From contig CANMDT010000023.1 of NCBI GenBank assembly GCA_947496715.1, positions 1-33,061 on the forward strand: a stretch of DNA of 33,061 bases, read 5' to 3'. This document shows, piece by piece, positions 24,152 through 33,061 of the stretch (the stretch's first letter is position 1; each line of letters starts with the position of its first letter). Below the pieces are notes generated by a model. That model searched no databases and was not told the origin of the DNA. It saw only the letters and a program-made list of their open reading frames with translations. The translations under genes were made by a program, and so were the position numbers. The stretch comes from Myxococcales bacterium. Lineage in GTDB: Bacteria > Myxococcota_A > Bradymonadia > REDH01.

Positions 24152-26694
24152 GGCGGCTCTTCGCGGCAGTGCTGCTGCTCCTGATTGGCCTGGCACCCCG
24201 CGTTGGTGAGAGCGCCGAACGGAGTGCGCCTGCGGAGGCGCCTGCGACACTGGCGACGGCTGAATTCGTGGAGGGCACGACCGTCTGGCGGGTGCGTGTG
24301 ATTGCCGATGGGGGCGGACGGGCGGCGGCTGTCGTCTCTGCGTCGGGCGGTGTCGAGACGGCGAAGATTGCGCTGCCCTTCGCAGCATCGAGCGAGAACT
24401 GGCGCGCGAGCATTGCGTGGCTCCCCGCGGTCACGGGAGGCCCGCTGCTCGGGGTCGAGGTCGCGGTGGGGGAAGAGGCCGAAGAGGCCCGCTTCTCTGC
24501 CCTGCTCCGTCCGTCGCACCGACGCGATGGTGGCAGCGAGGTGCTCTGGCGTTCAGGTCGTTCGGAGGCGGGCGCGGGCGCCTCGTGGCAGCTGCTCGAC
24601 AGCGATGGCGATGGCCGCATGGAGGTGGTTGTGGCAGAGGCCGACCGCCGTCTCGCAGCCTGCTCCGGGCGACTCTGGCTGCGCCCTTCGGTGGTCGGCG
24701 GCTCGTCGCTCCCGAAGCCCCTCCATCGCGCCTCGCTGGGCCGCCTCGATGCGGCAGTTGCTCGCCCCGAAGCTTCGGCGGTGCTGGACCGCTTTGCGCT
24801 CGATGGCGCTGTCTCGTGGGTCTCACACGCGGACGCGGGGCTCGGCGCCCCGAACGCCGCGACGGCCCTCCACGACAACCGCGACGACACCGTCTGGGCC
24901 CCGAGCCGAGACAACCCTGCGGGCGAGTTCGCAGTTATCAAGATGGTCGATGGCGTCGCGCTCGACGGCATGACGCTCGGCCTGCCTGCGGCGTCGGCGG
25001 AGGGTACCTTTTTGCTCCACTTCGGAGAGGTCACGCGCCGGCTCGTTGTGGCGCCCGGAGCAACGGTGACCGTGCGGGCTCCATCGCCTGTGAGCGCTGG
25101 CTGTACGGCCGTCGAGGTGCTCTCCAAGCGGGGGAACCGGCCGCTGCTTGTATCGACCCTGCGGCCCGTGACGGAGCTCGACACGCAGCCAGTCGAGGCC
25201 ATCTTCGAGCGGGTGCTCCTGCCGCTGCTCAAGCGGGCGCGCAGCTCGGGCGAGCGCAGCGTGGTCATCCGCTGGATGGGTACCGCGGGGCCTGCGCTGC
25301 TGCCCCACCTGGAGCGCGCGCTGCGCGACGAGCTAGCAGAGCGGCAATCGGTGCTGGTGCTGGCAGCGCTTGCGTTCGAGGGTGGCGATGAGCTGCTGGC
25401 TCACCTCGCGGTGGAGGGGGTGCTGGACGATGATAGCATCGGCACCTGGAACCGGACGAACCGGCACCTCTCCGACGCTGCATTGACCGTGGTGCTTGCG
25501 CAGTTCCGCGATGGCGCAGCCGACATCCGGCTCCTGCCGCTCATCGCGCGGACGCCGACGGAAGATAGCAACCAGGCCTTTCTGCAGCTGCTTCGCTCGC
25601 CGAGCCAGACCGTGCGAAAGGCCGCGATGGCGTCGCTGCCGCCGAACTCGCCGACCCTGCTGGCCGCGGTGCTCGAGCAGGCGCTGGAGGGCATCGCATC
25701 GGAGCGTGCGGAGTGGCTCGCCACGGCGCTCAAGCTCTCGCGCCACCAACGGGCGCTCGAGCCGGGACCTACCGCCGATGAGACCACCTCGATGATCGAT
25801 AGACTGCTGAACGCGGAGGCACCTGGCGACCGCCGGATTGCGGTTACCCTGATCGGTGCACTGGCCATGGGAGAGCGTCGTGAGCGGGTGGCGCAGCTCG
25901 CACGCCGCGCCGACAACGAGTGGGTGCGGATCGCATCGCTCGAGGCCATCGCCCGCTGGCGCGGTGCGACCGAGGCGCAGCGTAACGAGGCCTCGGCGCT
26001 GCTCACCGCCGCGCTCCACGACCCGAGCCCGAGCGTACGGATGCGTGCCGCCGAGCTCTTCGCGCGTGAGCCGCTTCTTCGGCTCCCGGTCGCCGACTCT
26101 CTGGCGCTGCTGCAGGATGAGAGATGGACCGAGACGCGGGGCTCGCTCATCCGCATGCTAGCGCGCGGCGCCGAGCTGAGCGTATCGCTTCCCGAGGGGC
26201 TGTTGGCCTGGATTGCCGGCACGACGGAGCGTGAACGGCTCGCCTTCCTCGCCGACTTCCGACCGACGCTGGCCATAGCGGATGACGGCTGGCTCACGCT
26301 CGATTCGATCACCCAGGAGGAGCCGGCAGCACGACGGGCGCTCCTCTTCGCCCTCGGAAAGCAGCTGACCCCGGCGCAGCGGCGGTTTGCAGAGCGGGTG
26401 ACGGACAACAGGCTGGAGCCGGACGAGGTGCGCCTCGCTGCAGCGACCGTGCTAGCGCGGTCAGGTGCACCCTCCTGGCAGGCGGCAGCATCGGCGCTAT
26501 TGACCTCGGAGAGCGCCGCCGCCGCGCAGCGGGCAGCGGAACTTCTCTGCGCTTGGACACCGGAGGCAGCGCGCGGCGAGCTCGCCGATGCGACGCGCTA
26601 CCCTTCGCCCTACACGTTGGTCGCCGCAACGCTCCGGGACTGCAAAGGCTCGGTCGGTGAGCCCGCCGCAGCCCCGCCGCTTCTCCCGCGCTAG
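24148..26694 (+). CDS. Secreted HEAT-repeat protein with discoidin-like module
   Basis: The 848-residue product starts with a signal peptide (about 1-23; no lipobox). Around residues 151-158 LDSDGDGRMEVV resembles an FG-GAP/VCBS calcium loop. At about 225-310 ALHDNRDDTVWAPSRDNPAGEF and the strands after it fit an F5/8-type-C (discoidin-like) fold. From about 345 to 830 come helical pairs of HEAT/ARM type, seen in repeats such as VRKAAMASLPPNSPTLLAAV, VRIASLEAIARW and VRMRAAELFARE. It is probably a periplasmic or surface scaffold that binds proteins or glycans. ATG 24148 overlaps the Nudix stop. The frame is open upstream but that part shadows the Nudix gene. Its TAG forms a CTAG shared with the convergent hemH stop. 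Confidence 0.85.
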   Translation: MRRLFAAVLLLLIGLAPRVGESAERSAPAEAPATLATAEFVEGTTVWRVRVIADGGGRAAAVVSASGGVETAKIALPFAASSENWRASIAWLPAVTGGPLLGVEVAVGEEAEEARFSALLRPSHRRDGGSEVLWRSGRSEAGAGASWQLLDSDGDGRMEVVVAEADRRLAACSGRLWLRPSVVGGSSLPKPLHRASLGRLDAAVARPEASAVLDRFALDGAVSWVSHADAGLGAPNAATALHDNRDDTVWAPSRDNPAGEFAVIKMVDGVALDGMTLGLPAASAEGTFLLHFGEVTRRLVVAPGATVTVRAPSPVSAGCTAVEVLSKRGNRPLLVSTLRPVTELDTQPVEAIFERVLLPLLKRARSSGERSVVIRWMGTAGPALLPHLERALRDELAERQSVLVLAALAFEGGDELLAHLAVEGVLDDDSIGTWNRTNRHLSDAALTVVLAQFRDGAADIRLLPLIARTPTEDSNQAFLQLLRSPSQTVRKAAMASLPPNSPTLLAAVLEQALEGIASERAEWLATALKLSRHQRALEPGPTADETTSMIDRLLNAEAPGDRRIAVTLIGALAMGERRERVAQLARRADNEWVRIASLEAIARWRGATEAQRNEASALLTAALHDPSPSVRMRAAELFAREPLLRLPVADSLALLQDERWTETRGSLIRMLARGAELSVSLPEGLLAWIAGTTERERLAFLADFRPTLAIADDGWLTLDSITQEEPAARRALLFALGKQLTPAQRRFAERVTDNRLEPDEVRLAAATVLARSGAPSWQAAASALLTSESAAAAQRAAELLCAWTPEAARGELADATRYPSPYTLVAATLRDCKGSVGEPAAAPPLLPR

Positions 26695-27806
26695 CCCTCT
26701 ACCAAGTTGGCAGGCAGCGGGCGGCGCTCGTAGGGGACGATGGGGTTGCGCAGGTCACGGCAGTAGGGGTTCACGCAGGTGGGACAACGGAGCGAATACT
26801 GGCGTGAGCAGGCCAGGCCGCTGTCGATGTGCCTCTTCACGATGTCTGCCATGGCATCGAGGAAGCGGGGCGCATCGTTGAGCGCCGGCGCCCGCTCGAA
26901 GCGGAGGATACCGACCTCGTGGGCCAACTCTTTGTACTCGATGTCGATCTCGGAGAGCGTCTCGATGTGGTCGCTGGTGAAGGCGATCGGCACGGTGAGC
27001 ACCCGCTTCACGCCACGCGCGGCGAGACCGCGGATGGTCGTGTCGGTCGCGGGCCCGAGCCAGCGCACCGGACCAACTGCCGACTGCCAGCAGAGGATGT
27101 ACTCGTTCTGGCGGCCGAGCTTGTCCATCACGGCCGAGACAGTGGCGGCGACTTCGGGCGGGTAGGCATCGCCGCGGTCGACGACATCGACGGGGAGCGA
27201 GTGGGCCGAGAAGAGGATGACCGTGTCTTTGCGCTCCTCCTCGGAGAAGCGGGCAAGCCCTTCGCGGACCGCATCGGTCATGGCCTCGACGAAGCCGTCG
27301 TGGAGCGGCCAGCGGTCGATGACACTCCACTTGAAGGCGTCGGCGGTACCGGTGCGATCGGCCGCACGCCAGAGGTCGTTGAGGCTCGAGCCGGTGGTCG
27401 CGCAGGAGAAGTGGGGATACTGGGTGAAAGCGATGGCCCGGGTCACGCCGTCGGCCTTCATCGCGCGGAGCGCGTCGTCAGCGAAGGGCGGCGCGTAGCG
27501 GAAGGAGACGTAGAACTTGTGGGGCGCCGTCTCGGGCGAGAGTTGGTCCAGGCGCTCGCACATGCCGCGCCCCTGTGTCTCCGTCCAGCGCAGGATGGGC
27601 GAGCCGCCGCCGATGCCGGCGTAGAGCCGCTTGACCTTGGGCGTGCGGCGCGAGGCGATGAAGGGGCCAAGCCAGCGCTGCAGCGGGAGCTTGATGATCT
27701 CGCGGTCGGCGAAGAGCCGCTGCAGGAATCCTCCTACCTGCTCGAGGTCGGCAGGGCCGCCGAGATTGAGGAGGACGATGGCGGTCGGGGGACGGGTGGT
27801 GCTCAT
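26691..27806 (-). CDS. hemH: Ferrochelatase with [2Fe-2S] cysteine set
   Basis: The 371-residue enzyme inserts Fe2+ into protoporphyrin IX, the last step of haem synthesis by the protoporphyrin route. The catalytic His203 lies in FSAHSLP and Glu282 in HIETLSE. The C-terminus carries CPTCVNPYC (Cys341, 344, 349), and a fourth Cys135 lies in YPHFSCATTGSS. These correspond to the four [2Fe-2S] ligands of human ferrochelatase (CPLCVNPVC and YSCSTTGSS), so a cluster is expected. E. coli-type enzymes lack them. The ATG overlaps the hemE stop by four bases. It is the last gene of the haem operon. Confidence 0.96.
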   Translation of the reverse strand: MSTTRPPTAIVLLNLGGPADLEQVGGFLQRLFADREIIKLPLQRWLGPFIASRRTPKVKRLYAGIGGGSPILRWTETQGRGMCERLDQLSPETAPHKFYVSFRYAPPFADDALRAMKADGVTRAIAFTQYPHFSCATTGSSLNDLWRAADRTGTADAFKWSVIDRWPLHDGFVEAMTDAVREGLARFSEEERKDTVILFSAHSLPVDVVDRGDAYPPEVAATVSAVMDKLGRQNEYILCWQSAVGPVRWLGPATDTTIRGLAARGVKRVLTVPIAFTSDHIETLSEIDIEYKELAHEVGILRFERAPALNDAPRFLDAMADIVKRHIDSGLACSRQYSLRCPTCVNPYCRDLRNPIVPYERRPLPANLVEG

Positions 27807-28828
27807 GGGGCGTTCCTTCTGTCGAATGCCTGCGCGCGGCGTATGGCGCGGAGGGCCATGTCGGGCGCGGTCTCCTTCATGATGCCATGACCGAGGTTGA
27901 AGATGTGCGCGCCACCCAGACCTTCGTGCAGAACGCGGTCGACCGCAGCGTCGATGGTCTCGCCCGCGCCTAGGAGTTCGGCTGGGTCGAGGTTGCCCTG
28001 GATCGCGCGGGCGCCGAAGGCCTTGCGGGCGACGGAGAGCGGATGGCGCCAGTCTACGCTCACGGCCTCACAGGGCAGCGCAGCGATTTCGGTCCAGAGG
28101 TGGGCGGCGTCAACCGCCAGCATGATGCGGGGCACACCCATCGCGCCCACGGCCTCGAGGATGCGGCGATTCGCCGGCGCTGCGAAGCGGCGGTAGGTCT
28201 CGGCGTCGAGCAGCCCTGCCCACGAGTCGAAGAGTTGCACGGCCTGCGCACCTGCCTCGACCTGCATGCAGAGGTAGCGCGCGGTGAGCGTCGCCAACTT
28301 GTCGAAGAGCATCTGGGCCGTCTCGGGGTCGGACTTCATGAGCCCACGCATGCGACCGTAGTCTTTGCTGCCGGCACCCTCGACAAGATAGCAGCCGAGC
28401 GTGAAGGGCGCGCCCGCAAAGCCGACGACCGGCACAGGAGAAGCGGCCCGAAGACCCTTCAGGATCGTGCCGACGAAGGGCGCAATCTCGCCCTGCTCCG
28501 GCACCCGCAGCGCCTCGATCGCGGCACGGCTTCGTAGCGGCTCGGCCACAACCGGGCCGGGCTTGAAGGCGACCTCGACGCCCATGTCGGGCAGCGGCGT
28601 CATGATGTCGGAGAAGAGGATGGCCGCGTCGACGCCCAGCCGCCGGATGGGCTGCAGCGTGACCTCGATGGCGAGCTCGGGCTCACGCATCATGGTCCAG
28701 AAGCCATGCTTCTCCTTGAGCGCCATGTACTCCGGCAGGTAGCGACCGGCCTGACGCATGAACCAGACAGGCGCGGTTGCGGTGTCTTCGCCGGCGAGCG
28801 CGCGGAGGAAGAGAGGTGTTTCGGTCAC
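27803..28828 (-). CDS. hemE: Uroporphyrinogen decarboxylase
   Basis: The 341-residue enzyme decarboxylates uroporphyrinogen III to coproporphyrinogen III. The family signature WFMRQAGRYLPEY and the GFAGAPFTLGCYLVEG segment are present, together with the FSDIMTPLPDMG loop holding the catalytic Asp. GTG 28828 is chosen because GGAG lies six bases upstream and TETPLFLRAL is a usual N-terminus. The frame is open far upstream but overlaps the small protein gene and hemB. It ends in a 4-base overlap with hemH. Confidence 0.95.
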   Translation of the reverse strand: MTETPLFLRALAGEDTATAPVWFMRQAGRYLPEYMALKEKHGFWTMMREPELAIEVTLQPIRRLGVDAAILFSDIMTPLPDMGVEVAFKPGPVVAEPLRSRAAIEALRVPEQGEIAPFVGTILKGLRAASPVPVVGFAGAPFTLGCYLVEGAGSKDYGRMRGLMKSDPETAQMLFDKLATLTARYLCMQVEAGAQAVQLFDSWAGLLDAETYRRFAAPANRRILEAVGAMGVPRIMLAVDAAHLWTEIAALPCEAVSVDWRHPLSVARKAFGARAIQGNLDPAELLGAGETIDAAVDRVLHEGLGGAHIFNLGHGIMKETAPDMALRAIRRAQAFDRRNAP

Positions 28829-28854
28829 AAGAAGCTCCAGCGAGAGGCGACGGG

Positions 28855-29033
28855 CTACGAGGCGCCGCGCACAAAGAAGAGGAAGGCCATCTGCGGGCGG
28901 CGAACGCCTGGCTCCTTCACATAGTCGATTCGGTCCAGCAGCCAGCCCTCGGCGGCCGCCTCGTTCACGCGAAGCTGCAGCGCCTCCTCGGTGACGGAGA
29001 GCAGCTCGACGACCTTGTACCGGGCTGGCTCCA

Positions 29034-29034
<1 letters not shown>
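28855..29034 (-). CDS. Small DUF4177-like protein in the haem operon
   Basis: This 59-residue product is encoded between hemB and hemE in the same direction. Its ATG shares one base with the hemB stop (TGATG), and its stop lies 26 bases before the hemE start. The sequence MEPARYKVVELL, then RVNEAAAEGWLLDRI, then MAFLFFVR fits the YKVV...AAEGWxL...F pattern of DUF4177-type small proteins, which fold as a strand-helix-strand unit. No cysteine or membrane segment is present. Because it sits in a run of seven haem genes with coupled translation, a role in tetrapyrrole synthesis or its control is possible but not shown. Confidence 0.82.
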
Positions 29035-30815
<1,781 letters not shown>

Positions 30816-30826
<11 letters not shown>

Positions 30827-31769
30827 CGACGCGGCCGGGACGGCCGTCGCGGGCGCGATGCCGCTCGAGGATGTTCTCGCCAAGCCGTCGTCCTAGCTCT
30901 TCAGCCTGCGCCGTGGGATCGTCGCGGAGGATGACCATGCGGCTGCCCTCGGTGGTCCAGCCATCCTCAGCCATAAGCCGTGCTTCGATGCGCAGCCCAT
31001 CGCCGCTCCGCGTTGCGAAGGCACCGAAGGGCGTCTTGCAGTCGCCACCGACCGCCAGCATGCAAGCACGCTCCGCCAGCGCAAAGAGGCGCGCCTCGCT
31101 GTCGTCGAGCGGTGCGAGCAGCGCCCGCGTCTCGGCGTCGTCGCTGCGGGCCTGGATGCCGAGGATGCCCTGGCTGGGCGCCGGCAGCGAGATCTCCACG
31201 CCGAGCCGCTCCCAGTAGAGACCGTCAAGGAGTCCGAGGCGGCTCAGTCCGGCCTCCGCCAGCACCACGGCATCGAGGCCTTCGTCGCCAGACAGTTTGG
31301 TCAGCCGCGTGCCAACATTTCCTCGGATGCCGACAATCGACAGGTCGGCCCGGTACCGCAGCAGCTGCATGCTCCGGCGGATGGAGCCCGTGCCGATGCG
31401 GGCGCCAGCGGGGAGTGTCGCGAGCGTCATGCCCTGCTGCCGAAACACCATCACATCGAAGGGCTCGGCGCGGGTCGGGAAGGCGTCGAGCACGAGCCCC
31501 TCGGGCTGCGCTCCGGGCATGTCTTTGAGGCTGTGGACGGCGAAGTCGATGCGGCCGTCGAGCATGGCCTCCTCGAGCTCCTTAATGAAGATCCCCTTGC
31601 CGCCAATCTCGATGAGCGGGCGGTCGAGCACACGGTCGCCCTCCGTCTTGATCACGACCCGCTCGATGGTCAGCCCCGGGTGTGCAGCGAGCAGCAGCTC
31701 CGTGATGTGGTCGGCCTGCCAGAGCGCGAGCGGGCTGCCCCGGGTGCCGAGTCGGAGAAGTTGCTTCAT
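30816..31769 (-). CDS. hemC: Hydroxymethylbilane synthase (porphobilinogen deaminase)
   Basis: The 317-residue enzyme builds a linear tetrapyrrole from four porphobilinogens on a dipyrromethane cofactor. The cofactor cysteine is Cys244 in VGGDCKTPFGAFA. The LLRLGTRGSPLALWQA start, the FAVHSLKDMP loop with the catalytic aspartate, and IGTGSIRRSMQLL are all typical. ATG 31769 overlaps the hemA stop (ATGA). The gene order hemA-hemC-hemD-hemB follows the biosynthetic route except for the place of hemB. Confidence 0.96.
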
Positions 31770-33061
31770 CCTTCCTGCTCTCCTTCGCTTGCAGCGCCGG
31801 CAGGGTGGGCGTCGCCCGGGTCATGCAGCCCGAAGAGGCGCGAGGTCGCCGTCATAAGCTGCTGGTCGGAGGCGCTGGCCGTGGAGGAGCGCAGCGCCAC
31901 GGTGGGCCCGTGCAGCAGCTTTGCGACCAGCTGGTTACCGAAACGGTGCAGCAATTCGCGCTGCTCGGGCGGCAGCGACGGGTGGGCGCGGAGGATCCGC
32001 TCGACCTCCGACTCCTTCGTCGCGTTGAAGTGGTTCCGCAGCTCCACGATGGTCGGCACCACGCTGTGCTCGGCGAACCAGCGCTCCATCTGCGCCACCT
32101 CCTCCGAGACAATCCGCTCGCCTGCGATGGCCTCGGCACGCCGCGTAGAGAGGTTGGCATCGACCACCTTCTCGAGGTCGTCAATGTCGAAGACATAGAC
32201 ATTCTGGAGCTGGTCACAGGCCGGATCGATGTCGCGCGGGACCGCGATATCGATGAAGAAGAGGGGCCGGTACTTGCGGCGGACGACCACCTCGCGCACC
32301 AGCTCGGCCTTGACCACAAAGCCCGCCGCACCCGTCGAGGAGATGACGATATCGGCCTCCTCGAGCAGCTGCGCGAGCGCCTCGAATCCATGCGCCTTGC
32401 CGCCCAGTTCAGCTGCGAGCGCCTGCGCCCGCTCCACGCTCCGGTTGCAGATGTCGACCTGACCGGCACCCGCCTGCACGAGCTGTTTGGCCGCAAGCGC
32501 CCCCATCTTGCCCGCACCGATGACCAGCACGCGGCGGCCATCGATGCGGCCAAAGACCTTCCGCGCCAACTCAACGGCTGCGTAGCTGATGGAGACCGCG
32601 CTCTCCGCGATGGCTGTCTCGGTCCGAACCCGCTTGGCGGTCCGGATGGCGTGGGAGAAGACGCGGCCGATGACGGTGCCCGTGGCGCCCGACGAGAGCC
32701 CCATCGAGAGCGAGTTCTTCACCTGCCCCAGGATCTGCGACTCGCCGAGCACGAGCGAATCGAGCGCGCTGGTAACGCGAAAGAGGTGGGTGAGCGCGTC
32801 GCGGCCGCCATACTCGTAGGCGTGGCGGGCCATCCACTCGTCGGTCAGGCCGAAGCGCTGCTTGATGAAGCCCTCCACCGCCTCGGGCTCGTCGGCCAGC
32901 GCCACAAACTCCACCCGGTTGCAGGTCGAGACGACGGCAACCTCCCTCACCGAGGGCAGCGCCACCATCTCACGCATCAGGTCGGGGAGCGACGCCTCGG
33001 GCACGGCGAGCCGCTCCGCTCCTCCACCGGCGCGCTCTTGTGGCTAACGCCGAGCAGGCAG
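31766..33061 (-). CDS. hemA: Glutamyl-tRNA reductase, 5'-truncated by window edge and with a one-base frameshift near its N-terminus
   Basis: The enzyme reduces glutamyl-tRNA(Glu) to glutamate-1-semialdehyde, so this organism uses the C5 route. The catalytic Cys is in VVSTCNRVEF. ALDSLVLGESQILGQV, the NADP-binding VLVIGAGKMGALAAKQL and the C-terminal dimer helix are present. The main frame opens only from GTG 33004, beyond the conserved start. The missing start, LLGVSHKSAPVEER, is encoded at 33057-33016 in another frame. One extra G between 33016 and 33017 (plus-strand C) would join the frames as EERERLAVPEAS. This is either a sequence error or a real inactivating or bypassed frameshift. The first few codons lie outside the window. 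Confidence 0.88.

Overview
The window is GC-rich, densely packed bacterial chromosome from a diderm. The evidence for two membranes is three lipobox-bearing lipoproteins, a complete MCE/Mla-type lipid-transport operon and an O-antigen-ligase-like membrane protein. Low-complexity SSDTG/PAEDTT linkers in a lipoprotein, solo PilZ proteins, TPR and HEAT-repeat secreted proteins, and C5-pathway haem genes alongside an iron-sulfur ferrochelatase fit a myxobacterial or bradymonad-like (former deltaproteobacterial) lineage. That placement is inference. I see no insertion sequence, phage gene, CRISPR array or sign of recent transfer.

Region 1 (1-7640) is mixed. It holds the 3' part of a thioredoxin-reductase-like flavoprotein without the CxxC, a repeat-bearing lipoprotein, a protein with a degenerate cyclic-nucleotide-binding-like fold, a PilZ protein, threonine aldolase, a signal peptidase I homologue that has lost both catalytic residues, and a divergent O-antigen-ligase/TPR protein with a His-rich tail.

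Region 2 (7750-13897, minus strand) is one tightly coupled operon read from right to left: sulfotransferase-like protein, TPR lipoprotein, ATPase 2, permease 2, permease 1, ATPase 1, MCE protein, then a UUCG-loop terminator. The two ATPases carry complementary degenerate motifs (Walker B Glu to Asp in one, LSGGM to FGDGM in the other). This is the pattern expected of a heterodimeric ABC importer/exporter with one dead and one live ATP site. It is the best candidate here for an undescribed system.

Region 3 (13983-26694) holds DAHP synthase, an acyl-CoA dehydrogenase, an orphan rplC (L3) with its own terminator, a PilZ-dapF pair, an acyl-CoA-synthetase homologue lacking key catalytic residues, RidA, a lipoprotein, tRNA-Leu(CAG) with a promoter and terminator, a CPBP membrane protein, and a Nudix/HEAT-repeat pair.

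Region 4 (26691-33061, minus strand) is a haem operon, hemA-hemC-hemD-hemB-(59-aa protein)-hemE-hemH, with mostly 4-nt stop/start overlaps. It runs from glutamyl-tRNA to protohaem apart from hemL, which is not in the window. The hemA N-terminus shows a one-base frameshift close to the window edge. The ferrochelatase has all four [2Fe-2S] cysteines of the animal type. No gene-free stretch exceeds 300 bases; the longest gaps are about 150-185 bases.
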